Positions 24,373 through 35,200 of a stretch of 44,591 bases of DNA are shown here, piece by piece. Source of the stretch: JAHEJX01 sp041605955. GTDB taxonomy: Bacteria > Actinomycetota > Acidimicrobiia > Spongiisociales > UBA5794. The stretch is from assembly GCA_041605955.1 (NCBI GenBank), contig JBFIXI010000029.1, positions 1 to 44,591 on the forward strand. Direction: 5' to 3'. How positions within the stretch are numbered: position 1 is the first letter of the stretch; each line of letters opens with the position of its first letter. Under the pieces are notes generated by a model. It was not told the DNA's origin, did not search any database, and saw only the letters and a program-made list of their open reading frames with translations. Both the position numbers and the translations under genes were made by a program.

Positions 24373-25821
24373 GTTGTAGGTGGTGGAGGACACGTCGCCG
24401 CCGGTTCCGGTCCAGTTGGTGTGGAAGTGCTCGCCGCGCTCGCGGTCGACCCGCTCATAGGTGTGCGCCCCGAAATAGTCGCGCTGCGCCTGGATCAGGT
24501 TGGCCGGAAGCCGCTCCGTGCGGTAGGCGTCGTAGAACGCAAGCGCCGAGGCGTACGCCGGCGTCGGTATGCCGGCGGCCACAGCTCTGGCGACCGTGCG
24601 CCGCCAGCCCCCCTGGGCCGCCTGCACATCTTGGGCGAAGAAGTCGTTGAGCAGTAGCTGACGCAGCTCCGGCTGTTCCTGGTAGGCCGCCATTATGTCG
24701 CTGAGGAACCTGGAGCGAATGATGCAGCCGCCCCGCCACATCGACGCGATGGTGGCGAAGTCGAGCTCCCAATCGAACTCGTCGGCGGCGGCGTCGAGCA
24801 GCATGAAACCTTGCGCGTAGCTGACGATCTTGGAGGCATAGAGCGCGTCGTGGAGGTCGGCGAGCACCAGCTGCCGATCGTCGCCGAGCTTGGCCTCGGG
24901 GCCGCCGAGAACTTGGGCGGCGGCGACTCGCTGGTCCTTGAGCGCCGAGACGACCCGGGCGTAGACCGCCTCTCCGACCAGGGTCACCGGCTGGCCAACC
25001 TCCATCGATGAGATCACCGTCCATTTGCCTGTGCCCTTCTGGCCGGCGGCATCCAGGATCTTCTCCAGCAGCGGGGCGCCGTCGGTATCCGCCGCAGCCA
25101 TGATGTCGGCAGTGATCTCGATCAGGTACGAGTCGAGCTTGCCCCGATCCCACTCGGCGAAGACCCGATGCATCTCGTCGTAGGTCATCCCCAGCCCGCG
25201 CCGCATCACGTCGTAGGCCTCCCCGATGACCTGCATGTCGCCGTATTCGATGCCGTTGTGGACCATCTTCACATAGTGGCCGGCCCCGTCACTTCCCACC
25301 CAGTCGCAGCAGGGCACGCCGTCAACATGAGCGGCGATCGACTGGAAGATCTCCTTGACCGACTCCCACGCCTCCGGGGAGCCCCCCGGCATGATCGACG
25401 GGCCGTGACGCGCCCCTTCCTCGCCGCCAGAGACACCGGTCCCGATGTAGCGCAGCCCGTGAGCTTCGACCCGCTTAGTGCGTTCGATCGTATCGGTGAA
25501 CAGCGAGTTGCCGCCGTCGATGATGATGTCGCCCTCGTCGAGCAGCGGCAGCAAGGCATCGATCGTCGCATCCACTGCCGGACCGGCCTTGATCATCAGC
25601 ATGATCCGGCGGGGTGGCAGCAGCACTGCGATCAGCTCCTCGAGGCTGTGTACCCCGATCACGTTGGAACCGGATGCTTCGCCGGCAAGGAACTCGTCGA
25701 CACGTTCAGTGGTGCGGTTGTAGGCGGCCACCGTGTAGCCGTGATCGTTCATGTTCATGATGAGGTTGCGCCCCATTACGGCGAGTCCCATCACCCCGAT
25801 GTCGGCCGACGGCTCCGTCAT
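24367..25821 (-). CDS. gnd: 6-phosphogluconate dehydrogenase, decarboxylating
   Basis: The protein has 484 residues and catalyses NADP-dependent oxidation and decarboxylation of 6-phosphogluconate to ribulose 5-phosphate in the pentose phosphate pathway. The Rossmann motif is GVMGLAVMGRNLIMNM. The NRTTER segment after the second strand fits NADP specificity. The catalytic region is GHYVKMVHNGIEYGDMQ, and the C-terminal tail has QRDYFGAHTYERVDR. The length matches the long homodimeric type. The ATG at 25821 has GGAG five bases upstream. An open frame continuing upstream to 26748 is antisense-like and not part of the protein. It could supply NADPH for the lipid synthase encoded upstream, but it is separated from that operon by 194 bases and seems to have its own promoter. 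Confidence 0.96.
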   Translation of the reverse strand: MTEPSADIGVMGLAVMGRNLIMNMNDHGYTVAAYNRTTERVDEFLAGEASGSNVIGVHSLEELIAVLLPPRRIMLMIKAGPAVDATIDALLPLLDEGDIIIDGGNSLFTDTIERTKRVEAHGLRYIGTGVSGGEEGARHGPSIMPGGSPEAWESVKEIFQSIAAHVDGVPCCDWVGSDGAGHYVKMVHNGIEYGDMQVIGEAYDVMRRGLGMTYDEMHRVFAEWDRGKLDSYLIEITADIMAAADTDGAPLLEKILDAAGQKGTGKWTVISSMEVGQPVTLVGEAVYARVVSALKDQRVAAAQVLGGPEAKLGDDRQLVLADLHDALYASKIVSYAQGFMLLDAAADEFDWELDFATIASMWRGGCIIRSRFLSDIMAAYQEQPELRQLLLNDFFAQDVQAAQGGWRRTVARAVAAGIPTPAYASALAFYDAYRTERLPANLIQAQRDYFGAHTYERVDRERGEHFHTNWTGTGGDVSSTTYNV

Positions 25822-25861
25822 TCGTGCTCCATCTCCCGCTCGCAGATGGTCGGGCTCCGCC

Positions 25862-25867
25862 AGCCTA
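25862..25867 (-). promoter_or_regulatory. Putative -10 box of gnd
   Basis: TAGGCT on the minus strand lies 40 bases before the gnd ATG, which would give a leader of about 35 bases that includes the GGGAG and GGAG ribosome binding sites. A second hexamer, TAGATT, further upstream would lead into a six-codon reading frame. The rest of 25868-26015 shows nothing recognisable. Confidence 0.35.
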
Positions 25868-26015
25868 TGCGGCCGCGCAGCGCTTGGTGCTTCCCCATCC
25901 AGCCTCTCGTCATTGCCCGCTCTCCATGGCCAGAATCTAGGCGTCGGTGGGCGACGGTGGCGGCGTTGACTCCGACCGCTGGCTTGCCGCCGCGAGGAGG
26001 GCATCCGCCGCGAGG

Positions 26016-26786
26016 TCAACTGCTCCCCGTGACCCGCGGACTCTCGAGCCAGGAGTGGCTCGGTGCCCCGGCGGCCAGCGGAGGAGGCTCCTCGAGACTG
26101 TGCGGTGGGGGCGTCGGGGCGGCTCCGACCACGGTCAAGACGAACTCGCCGTATCGGATCCACCACCCGGGCAGGGCGCCGCCTTCTGCTGTCGTGACGG
26201 TCAGCGGGCTCCATTCTTCGGGATAGCCATCGGTGACCTCGACGCGGACGGTTCGGGTATCGCGCCTCAGGCCGGTGCGCAGGACCTTGAGGGCGCTCTC
26301 CTTGGCGGACCAGATCAGGTTGGCCATCAGGTCGGGCCGGGGCGCGGCATGGGTGGCGCGCTGCTCGGAGGTGGTGAAGTAGTCGCGGACGAACCGCTCG
26401 CTGCGCGTCTCGATGAGCTCCAGATCGCACCCGATGCGATCGGCGCCGCGGACGACGGCACTGACCGCCCAGTCGGCTCGGTCGGTCATGGCGATGACGA
26501 TTCCGGCGGCGCGGCCGTCCACCGTCACCTCGGGAGCGCCGTCGGGCGCATTGCGGATGGTTATGGCGCGCAGCGAAGCCGGGTCGATTGGCCTTTCCAA
26601 GAATCGGGCTACGGTCGCCTTGGCTGTGTAGCGGGCAAGGCGAGCTTCGTCGCGTCGTTTGGTGAACGCCATCGCAGCGAACCGCTCTGCTTCGAGGTCG
26701 TCGATCCATGCGCCGTCGCCGGGCACGTGAGCGATCCCGGCTGACCACCAGCCGACCAACCCGGGCTCACTGCTCGGCGGCCACAC
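26016..26786 (-). CDS. 4'-phosphopantetheinyl transferase
   Basis: The protein has 256 residues. The magnesium and CoA-binding motifs IGCDLELIETRSERF (about residues 138-152) and WSAKESALKVL (about 178-190) identify the Sfp/AcpT superfamily. It moves the phosphopantetheine arm from CoA to a carrier-protein residue. Sequence before the first motif is consistent with the Sfp-type pseudo-dimer, and a Pro-rich tail of about 25 residues is extra. The GTG start lies 20 bases inside the end of the carboxylase gene, so translation is coupled. It is the last gene of the acyl-CoA dehydrogenase, synthase and carboxylase operon, and the carrier domain of that synthase is its obvious client. Confidence 0.92.
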   Translation of the reverse strand: MWPPSSEPGLVGWWSAGIAHVPGDGAWIDDLEAERFAAMAFTKRRDEARLARYTAKATVARFLERPIDPASLRAITIRNAPDGAPEVTVDGRAAGIVIAMTDRADWAVSAVVRGADRIGCDLELIETRSERFVRDYFTTSEQRATHAAPRPDLMANLIWSAKESALKVLRTGLRRDTRTVRVEVTDGYPEEWSPLTVTTAEGGALPGWWIRYGEFVLTVVGAAPTPPPHSLEEPPPLAAGAPSHSWLESPRVTGSS

Positions 26787-29700
26787 GATCCAGTTCCCGC
26801 TCCATCCCCCGCCTGACCGCTTCGATTAGGTAGAGCCGCAGCTTCGCCGGTGCCACGATGTGGTCGACGGAGCCGACTTGCAGGGCGCGCTCGATGTTGT
26901 GGATCGAGTCGAATTCGTCGGCGACCTGTCCTCGCATCTCGGCTTGCACCGCGTCGCGGACGGTGGCCAGCTCGTTGGTCCAACGGGTGCGATCGGTGCC
27001 CATCGCCTCTTCTGCCCGCTTGCGCACCTCGCGGACGCGGGGATCCGACTCGGTGCGGCGGGCCACTTCGCGAGCAAACACCACGGCGGCGGCCGGGGCC
27101 CCGCCGATGACGGAGGCTTTCGAGCCGGACAGAGCCGCAACCTCCATATTGTCGTTGAGAGCCTTGGAAAACACCACGAATGCCCCGCCGTGGTAGCGGG
27201 AGACGACACAGAACACAATGGGTCCGCGGAAGTTGACGATTGCCCGACCGATCTCGGCGCCGTACTCGAGCTGCCAGCTCCGCATCGATTCCGGCGAGCC
27301 GTCGAAGCCGGACAGGTTGGCCAGAATGACGAGAGGCCGGTTGTTGCTGGCGGCGTTGATCGCGCGGGCCACCTTCTTCGAAGATCGGGGGAACAGAGTC
27401 CCCGACGTCCAGTGGGTCGGTCCGTCGGCGGGCACTGCGCCGAGGCGAGGCAATTGCTTCGACTCGAAGCCGATCAGCGTCACCGGGACACCGCCGAGGT
27501 GGGCGTCCCAGACGATTGCTATCTCCGCATCCTGCATCCCGAACCAGCGCTCCAACGGCTCGCGGTCGGTGTCGACAACTGCAGCCATCACGGCCCGCAT
27601 CTCGAACGGCTTCTTACGGCCCGGGTTCGAGTCTTCCGAGAAGACCTCGCCGACCGTCTCGAATTCGTCGCCATGGGGCGACAATTCGACGTTGCGCTCT
27701 GGTGGATCGGTCGTGTCCACACTGCGCGGAAAACGCTCGCCCGCGACCAAGTAGGTATGGTCGTAGTGGGCCAACAGGATCTCGCACGCATGCGGCAGGT
27801 CGCGCGCGAAATACTGCGCCTGGCCGTTGGGCCCCATGATCCGCTCGTAACCTCCGATGCCCTGATTGTCCTCGGCGGACACACCACCGGAGTAGTCGAG
27901 CGCCTGCTTTCCGGTGAGCACCATGGCGCTGGCGGGCGTCATCACCAGGACGCCCTTGGTGTGCATGAGCATGGTGGCTTCGGCGTTCCAATAGGGCTGA
28001 GCACCGACGTTGATGCCGGCTACCACGACGTTGACCTCACCGCCGGCTTGGGTGAACTCGACAAGGCGCCGCAAGACCATGGCGATCCAATCCATATTCT
28101 CGGTGCCACTGTCCATGGAGATCAGGGCCCCGGCCGACACGGCGAACCACTCCACCGGCAGCTGCCGTTCCTCGGCCAAGTCGAGCGCGGCCACGATGCG
28201 ACGACACTCGGGCTCGGCGAGATTGCCCATGCCCCGGCTGGGATCACCGAATATGGCGACCCTCACGATTCCCTCCGGGTATTTGTCGGTGTAGTTGGTG
28301 GTCAGCCCGACGATGATGTTGCTCGGGTTGGACCCACGGGGACGGTCGACCTCCACCAGGCGGTCGTCCTCGAGCTCGAGCTCCTTGAAGTCGCCTGGCG
28401 GAAAGGTGCGGGACACCCCTTTGCTGGGTGTCATGATCGACACCAGCTCGTAGGGGTGGATCATGCCCCGCTGGCGGAGCCGGGCGACCTGCTGGTGATA
28501 GGGGTCGAGAGTGCGGATCGGGTGGTTGGGCGGCTTGCGGAACCGCATCCGGATGTCACTTCCCGAGGGGTTGCTGATCTCCAGCACGCGGGGCTTGAGC
28601 TTGCCCTTCTTGGTGCGCATCCGGACCCGCACCGTAACTCGTTGCAGCCCGAGACCCACCGTGTCGGGAGCCAGCCGCGGCACCACCTGGTCGATCTCGT
28701 CGGGCGTCATTACCAGCTCGGGCCACACGTACAGGATCACTCGGTTCCAAGGAAGGCGGCGCTCCGGGGATCGGTGCGCTTGGAAGCGCCGCACCGCGCC
28801 CAGCAGGTCCTGGAACTTGCGCTCGAACTCCGGCAGCCGCACCACGCGTCCTTGCTCGTCGCGCACGGGCGTGAGGTCCCGCACCTCGCCCACCGCGAAG
28901 ATGCGCTCGTCCCGCGGGTTGTCGCGGGCCGAGGCGTGGAATACGTAAATGTCGGCCAGCGAAGGCATCCGGTGCAGCTGGAAGTTGCTCAGCCGCCACA
29001 GCTCGAGGCGCTTTGCCATCATCGGATGCAAATCGCGGTAGTCGCTCTCCTCTCGGTAGCCACCCTCACCGTCCGGCCGGAACGTGAAGTTGAGCACTCC
29101 AGACAGTCCGAGCCCGACCTCCGGGCTCGAGATCGCCAGGACGATTCGCCGCACTTGCAGCGCCCCGAACTCGGACTCCAGAATTGCCTGGACGGCCCGC
29201 AACGTGCCTTCGGGATCACCGTCCTGGGACCGCCGCCAGATGTAGATGTCGACCACCACGTCGTCGGTCGCGGCGAGGCTCTCCAGGAATTGGATCATGG
29301 CGGGACCGGTGGCCGCGAGCTGGTCGAGATCGACGCTCGTGCTCACGACGGTGATGCTGCGCTCGAGGTGCTCGTAAGAGGAGGCGGCGAAGCTGATTCC
29401 ATCGATGGTGGCGTTGACGAACGAGCCCAGCTTGCGGATGCGGTAGTAGCGCCGAGTCATCACCTCGAGCAGCGTCTGGCGCAACTCCGGCGCGGATTCG
29501 CGGAATCGCTTAGCGAGCATCGGCTTGAGCGGCTGCGGGCAGCGCACCAGCGCTTCGATTCGAGGCGCCAGGTCCGGTGCCGCCGGGTGGGCGGCGAGGT
29601 ATTCGACGTGCTCCGCCGCCTCGGCATATGCCTTGTCGCGGACCGTCTGTAGGAACGGCTCGTCGAATTGGTAGTAGTGCGCTTCCCGGGCGATGTCATG

Positions 29701-32295
29701 GACCGCCCGATAGCGGCCCCGAGTCTCCTCGACGAGCCGATTGAGCAGTTCACCAAGGTCGGGGTCATCGGTGCGAGACATGTGGAGCATCCGGTCTTCC
29801 AATACCCGCAGCAGCGGGCCCACCTGGTTCGCCATCCGCTTGTGCGACTTGGCGATGCGCAACAGCGCCTCCTCGAGCTGGGGGGAAGGCTGCAGCGACG
29901 ACACCCCGTAGTGGCTGAGCGTGCTGCGCAGCTGATCGAGGAAATCCTCCGGCAGGTCGGCGCCACGCGCCGTCAGGTCGCGGAGATACACGAACATGTA
30001 CTCCTCGCTCGATCGGCGGTCCTCTTCGAGCTCCGGCTCCCGCCTGAACAACGCGATGATGTCCAAGAAGGCGGCCAATGTCTGGTCTTCGAGCGTCCGG
30101 ACCTCGGCCTCGTCCACGTCCTCGGGACAGAGGTTGCCACTAGACAACCCGTAGCTCTCCAGGCGGCTGGCGGTGACGTCCCAACCGAGAATCATCCGTC
30201 GCAGATCATCGAGAAAGTGGATGCATGCGCCGTGCGCTGTCGGCGGCGGCTCGGCCAGGAATCGGACGTCGAGCCGATCTGAAGTGGTGGCGTCTTCGGG
30301 TCCATCTTCCGGATCGATGATCATCAGCGGGGCGCCGGTCCCTACTTGCGTGTTTTGGCGCGCCTCGATCTGGCGGACGGTGCCCGCAAACTCGGCGACG
30401 ATCGTCGTCTCCATCTTCATGGCTTCGATCACCGCCAATCGGTCCCCCGGCGCGACTTGCTGGCCCGGCTCGACGAATACGGCAACCACGACCGCGGGGG
30501 AGGGTGCGCGAATGATGCCGCCCTCGTCGTGGGCAATCCGAAAGATACTGCCATCGACTTCGACCGAGTGGACTCCGCGGTGGACCGCAGGCAACACTCG
30601 CCACGACTGTCCGCAGCCCACGAAGAGGCGCATGCCGGCGCGCCCGAGCTGCTCCACGCGGGCACGCACCACACGATCGTTGGCGGCGATTCGGTAGCTG
30701 TCGTGCCCTACCCGGCCGACGGCCAGGGTGTACCGGTTGCCGCGGAAGCGAAGCTGCACCTGCTGCCCCGGCTGTTCGTCCACCTCGGGCCGGCCTCGGG
30801 CGGCGGAAGCCTTGAATGCGGCCAGCTGCACCGCCTGTTGTTCTTCATAGGCGCTGATGGCAGCGGCCACCAGCGCCACCGCGGCTCGCTGCCTGTCTTG
30901 TTCTGGATCCTCCGGTCTCAGGCGGTCGAGCCACCCTATGTCGATGTCGTTCGACTGGAAGTCAGGATGGCGCAGCAGGTGCTGGACGAATCCCTTGTTG
31001 CTCGTTCCGTCACCGATGACCACCCGCATTTGGCTGAGCGCCCGGTCGAGCCGAGAGATCGCCTCATCCCGGCTCGCCCCGTAGGCGATCACCTTGGCGA
31101 TCATCGAGTCGAACTCGGAGGCGATCTCGTCGCCCTCCTCGACACCGCTATCTACTCGTACTCCTGGCCCGGCCGGCATCCGCAGCAGATGGATCTTCCC
31201 GGGCGCCGGGGCGAATCCGCGATCCGGGTCCTCCGCATTGATACGGGCTTCGATGGCATGTCCGGTTGTCGCCGGAGGTTGCCCATCGAGGGAGCCGCCG
31301 GACGCAACGTGCAACTGCAGCTTCACCATGTCGGCGCCGGTCGTAGCTTCAGTGATCGGATGCTCTACCTGGAGCCGAGCGTTCACCTCCATGAAGAAGA
31401 ACTCGGCCGACGTCGGGTCGTACAGGAACTCGACGGTGCCGGCACCGTGATAGCCAGCGGCGCTGCCGAGCCGGGCGGCCGCCTGTTTGATCGCATGGTC
31501 CTGATCATCAGTCAGCACCGGCGAAGGCGCCTCTTCGATGATCTTCTGGTTGCGGCGTTGCACCGAGCAGTCGCGCACCCCGATCGGCCAGACCGTGCCC
31601 GCCTTGTCGCCGATGATCTGGACTTCTATGTGACGGGCTCCAGTCACCAGGCTCTCGACGAACAATGTGTCGTCGCCGAACGCGCTGAGCGCTTCGGCCT
31701 GAGCCGCCGCGAAAGCGGTCTCCATTTCCTCATGCGCGCCGACGCGGCGGATGCCGCGTCCGCCCCCACCGGCGGTAGCTTTGAGCAGAACCGGATATCC
31801 GAGCCGGTCCGCATGACCCGCCGCGTCGGCGGCCGAAACGACTGCCCCATTGCTCCAGGCGGCGACCGGAACTCCGGCCCCTGCGGCGATCTGCTTGGAG
31901 GTGATCTTGTCGCCCAGGCGGCGCATGACCTCGGCATCGGGACCGATGAATACCACGCCGAGCCGATGACACAGCGCGGCGAAGTCGGCTTGTTCGGCCA
32001 CGAATCCCCACCCGACCCAGACAGCTTCGGCGTTGGTCGCCAGCAGCGCTCTCTCCAGTTTCTCGTAGTCCAGATAAGCGACGCGCCGTCGCCCCTGGTC
32101 ATCGGTGTAGTGCGCCGGGCCCAGCGAAAACGACTCGTCGGCTTCGCGCACGAACATGGCGTGCCGGTCGGGGTCTGTGTACAGCGCGATGGTCCGTAGC
32201 GGTTGCCCGTTCTCACGGCCGTACTCGGCGGCGGCGTTGATCAGCCGCATCGCCGGCTCACCGCGGTTGACGATGGCGATTCGCCCGAAACCCAT
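26767..32295 (-). CDS. Single-chain acyl-CoA carboxylase (biotin carboxylase, carrier and carboxyltransferase)
   Basis: The protein has 1842 residues. Residues 1-450 are biotin carboxylase, with the ATP-grasp loop KATAGGGGRGIRRV, DCSVQRRNQKIIEEAPSP and EVNARLQVEHPITE. A biotin carrier domain follows with the biotinylated lysine K627 in EAMKMET. About 600 residues of a mostly helical and mixed central region (680-1280) precede the carboxyltransferase (about 1290-1840), which has GDPSRGMGNLAEPECRR, GGVSAEDNQGIGGYERIMG and ASVIGGAPAAAVVF. This order, with a long central region, is that of eukaryotic one-chain acetyl-CoA carboxylases. Substrates could be acetyl-CoA or a longer acyl-CoA. Its position two bases after the synthase stop codon suggests it makes the malonyl (or substituted malonyl) extender for that synthase. 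All motifs are intact. Confidence 0.93.
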   Translation of the reverse strand: MGFGRIAIVNRGEPAMRLINAAAEYGRENGQPLRTIALYTDPDRHAMFVREADESFSLGPAHYTDDQGRRRVAYLDYEKLERALLATNAEAVWVGWGFVAEQADFAALCHRLGVVFIGPDAEVMRRLGDKITSKQIAAGAGVPVAAWSNGAVVSAADAAGHADRLGYPVLLKATAGGGGRGIRRVGAHEEMETAFAAAQAEALSAFGDDTLFVESLVTGARHIEVQIIGDKAGTVWPIGVRDCSVQRRNQKIIEEAPSPVLTDDQDHAIKQAAARLGSAAGYHGAGTVEFLYDPTSAEFFFMEVNARLQVEHPITEATTGADMVKLQLHVASGGSLDGQPPATTGHAIEARINAEDPDRGFAPAPGKIHLLRMPAGPGVRVDSGVEEGDEIASEFDSMIAKVIAYGASRDEAISRLDRALSQMRVVIGDGTSNKGFVQHLLRHPDFQSNDIDIGWLDRLRPEDPEQDRQRAAVALVAAAISAYEEQQAVQLAAFKASAARGRPEVDEQPGQQVQLRFRGNRYTLAVGRVGHDSYRIAANDRVVRARVEQLGRAGMRLFVGCGQSWRVLPAVHRGVHSVEVDGSIFRIAHDEGGIIRAPSPAVVVAVFVEPGQQVAPGDRLAVIEAMKMETTIVAEFAGTVRQIEARQNTQVGTGAPLMIIDPEDGPEDATTSDRLDVRFLAEPPPTAHGACIHFLDDLRRMILGWDVTASRLESYGLSSGNLCPEDVDEAEVRTLEDQTLAAFLDIIALFRREPELEEDRRSSEEYMFVYLRDLTARGADLPEDFLDQLRSTLSHYGVSSLQPSPQLEEALLRIAKSHKRMANQVGPLLRVLEDRMLHMSRTDDPDLGELLNRLVEETRGRYRAVHDIAREAHYYQFDEPFLQTVRDKAYAEAAEHVEYLAAHPAAPDLAPRIEALVRCPQPLKPMLAKRFRESAPELRQTLLEVMTRRYYRIRKLGSFVNATIDGISFAASSYEHLERSITVVSTSVDLDQLAATGPAMIQFLESLAATDDVVVDIYIWRRSQDGDPEGTLRAVQAILESEFGALQVRRIVLAISSPEVGLGLSGVLNFTFRPDGEGGYREESDYRDLHPMMAKRLELWRLSNFQLHRMPSLADIYVFHASARDNPRDERIFAVGEVRDLTPVRDEQGRVVRLPEFERKFQDLLGAVRRFQAHRSPERRLPWNRVILYVWPELVMTPDEIDQVVPRLAPDTVGLGLQRVTVRVRMRTKKGKLKPRVLEISNPSGSDIRMRFRKPPNHPIRTLDPYHQQVARLRQRGMIHPYELVSIMTPSKGVSRTFPPGDFKELELEDDRLVEVDRPRGSNPSNIIVGLTTNYTDKYPEGIVRVAIFGDPSRGMGNLAEPECRRIVAALDLAEERQLPVEWFAVSAGALISMDSGTENMDWIAMVLRRLVEFTQAGGEVNVVVAGINVGAQPYWNAEATMLMHTKGVLVMTPASAMVLTGKQALDYSGGVSAEDNQGIGGYERIMGPNGQAQYFARDLPHACEILLAHYDHTYLVAGERFPRSVDTTDPPERNVELSPHGDEFETVGEVFSEDSNPGRKKPFEMRAVMAAVVDTDREPLERWFGMQDAEIAIVWDAHLGGVPVTLIGFESKQLPRLGAVPADGPTHWTSGTLFPRSSKKVARAINAASNNRPLVILANLSGFDGSPESMRSWQLEYGAEIGRAIVNFRGPIVFCVVSRYHGGAFVVFSKALNDNMEVAALSGSKASVIGGAPAAAVVFAREVARRTESDPRVREVRKRAEEAMGTDRTRWTNELATVRDAVQAEMRGQVADEFDSIHNIERALQVGSVDHIVAPAKLRLYLIEAVRRGMERELDRVAAEQ

Positions 32296-32297
32296 GC

Positions 32298-35200
32298 TCA
32301 GCTGGGGGACATGACGTGACGCAGCGGCTCGGCGGCGGTCTCGTCGACCGGAACCGGCAGCTGGACGGTCCGATAGCCCGACATGTGGACCAGCCCGCTG
32401 CCCGTCTCGTCGACCACCACCGCGTGGAACCCGCCATCACACGGCGTTACCACGGCCATGGCGGCGTCGGACTCCAGCGCACCGGGCCGATATTCGATTC
32501 GGTCGATATGGGCGGGCAACGCCATCGTTCCCGAGGTTCCGATCTCCCACACCCCTGCGGTCTGGAACGCAAGCTCCGTGAGTCGGGGAGCCGTTACGGT
32601 GGGAGCGTCGCTGGGATCACTGTTGGGGGGCAGCCCCTCGGCCAGGTTGCCGGCGACCACCCCGTTGGAGGTCCACACCCGGTCCGTCACTTGATACGCC
32701 GGGCCGTGGAAATAGATCCGATATATCGAGTCTGCCGTCACCGCCATGTCGCCCTCCGCCGGCAGCGGCTCCGAAGGAAGCTTCAGGGGACTCGGGCTCA
32801 GCCGCACGTTCCCGGTGAAGTGCAACGTTCGTTGGGGCTCCGGCTGGCCGGACAAGGTGCGTTCCCCGACCAAGCGGCAACGGCCGATCACGTCTTCGCC
32901 GTCGAGCGTGTACTGCACTTCCACGATCACGGTGCGCGGTTCGTCACGGTAGAACTTGAACGGCGCCATGAAGTCGACATCTTCGATGGCCGCCACTCCC
33001 AGGTCCGGGAAGGGCAGCGAGGCGGCCGCCGCAAACGCTTCGACGCCCATCACCCCGGGCAACACCGGAGTCCCGTCGATGCGGTGATCAAACAGGAAGG
33101 GCTGTTGAGCCGGATCCAGCACCGTCTCGACAACGAGCCCCTCATGAAGGTCGAAGCGGGTGACTTCGCCCGCCATCACGGAATGCCCGAGACGGGTGAG
33201 CGCCGCCACGTCGACACCGCCGGTGGGATGCAGCTCTTCGAGCAGCACTCCGAGCCGTAGCCCGATGACCATCTCGCCACCGACCGTACGATTAGCGATC
33301 TCGCGTCGCACGATCGGAATCCCGGCGGCTGCCGGCAGCATATCGATGCCGGCAGCCGCCATGACGGTTGGGATCGACCCGCGGGTAGCCATCCCGATGT
33401 CTCCCCACGCCGTCCAGTCGATGGCAACGCCCAGCGTGTCGGTCTCGCCTGCTCGCCAGGCAGCCGTGAACTTGCAAAGCAGGTCGTTGGCGGCGCTGTA
33501 GTCGGTCTGGCCGTCGTTACCGAACCGGCCGGCGACGGAGCTGAAGACGACGCTGGCGGACAACGGCGTGTCGCCCAATCCCCGAAGGAGATTGAACCAG
33601 CCGTCGGCCTTGACGTCGAAGACGAGGTCGAACTGAGCTCGGTCCTTGTCGGGAAGGCGGCGGCTGATCTCGAGTCCTCCGGCGTGCACCAGCACATCCA
33701 CCTTGCCGTGAGCGGACGCCACCTGTTCCATGACGGCCGTCACGGCGGCGCCGTCGAGCAAGTTCACGCTGTGATAGTGGGCGGTTCCCCCGGCCGCCTC
33801 GACGGCTTCGATGGCCGCCAGCGCAGCGTGGGCTCGCTCCAATCCGGCCAGCTCCCGCTCCACCATGGCCGGCGTGGCTCGCTCTCCGGAAGCTTGGAGG
33901 CGTTCGAAGATCTTCCGCTTCAGACCTTCCTTGTCGGTGGCGAAGGCGGCCAGGTCGGCGTCGTCCCGGGCCGGTTCGGGGATCAGATCGAGCAGGTGGA
34001 AGATCCCTCCGCTGGCGCCGGCTAGATCGGCGGTGATGGCCGACACGATGCTGCCGGCGGCGCCGGTGACCACGAAGACGGAGTCATTGTCGAGGGTGAT
34101 CCCCGCCTCGCTCTCCTCGAGCTCCTGCTCGACGAGAGAGATGGCCCATCGGCGCTCATCGGCATAGCCGACTTCGACCACGCCGGGATCGCGCCGCGTC
34201 TCGGCGATGAGCTTGTCCGCCAGGGCGGCGGTCTTTCGACTCGGGGCGAAGTCGATCGCTTTGACCAGCGCTTCGGGCTTCTCGCGCTTGAACGCTTTGG
34301 TGAACCCGGTGACGGCGCCTCCCATCGGCCCGGTCGCGCCGTCGGGGCCGTATCCGTGGAGCCCGCCGAGTCGAGAGGCGGCGACGAGAAATGTCCCGGC
34401 GTCACCGATCGTGTCGTAGAGATGGCGCATCGTCTCGTACAGCAGCTTCACGCGCACTCGCAGGTGGCTTCGCCAGCCTTCCAGATCGAGGTTTGCTATG
34501 GCAGGCTCGATATCGAGAGCCGGCAGCCAGAAGACGCCGGTCGGCGGTCCGGCCGCGATGAACTCATCGAGGTCAGCCAGCAGGTGGTCCGTCTCCGGCG
34601 CGCCTTCGATCGCCAGCACGGCTATCGATTCGCTTTCGAGGCGCTTCACGAGGGCTTTGCCGACACCGCCCTGGTCGAGCATGACTACGACCCGGCTGCC
34701 CTCACCGAGCTCGATGCCGGTGGGCAGGCAGACGTCGAGTTCCGGACGCAACACCGGAGTGGGGATACGCCTCGGCACGGCGGCGGCGGCCGCGTCGTCA
34801 CCAATGATCAGCGCGGCGGCTGTTGCGGCGGCTGCTGCCGGGGCGGCTGTTGTTGGGGCTGTTGGGGCTGTTGGGGCTGTTGGGGTGGTGGCTAGGTCGG
34901 GGCGGCGTTCCTTTACGAAGCCGATGACGTGGTCCAGGGTGGGGTAGTCGCGTAGTGCCAGTGAGTCGTCGCGTTCGATGCCGTACTCCTCGCGGATGGC
35001 GGCGAACGTTTCGGCTTGTTTGACGGTGTCTACTCCCAGGTCGGCTTCCAGGTCGAGATCCAGCGCCAACATGTCGGGTGGATACCCGGTCTGGGCCGCC
35101 ACGATCTCGAGCACCTTGGTGGTGACCGGGTCCGCTACAGCCACAGGCGGCGCTTCCACCTCCACGGCTGGGGCGGGAGCCGCCGGAGCTTCCGCCACCG

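Noticed and set aside
25822..26748. Upstream extension of the gnd reading frame
   Set aside because: The extension overlaps the phosphopantetheinyl transferase gene in another frame, and the normal N-terminus and ribosome binding site place the start at 25821.
26860..29652. 930-codon plus-strand open frame opposite the carboxylase gene
   Set aside because: Antisense to intact carboxyltransferase motifs. The product is rich in His, Gly and Val repeats typical of reverse-complement shadow frames.
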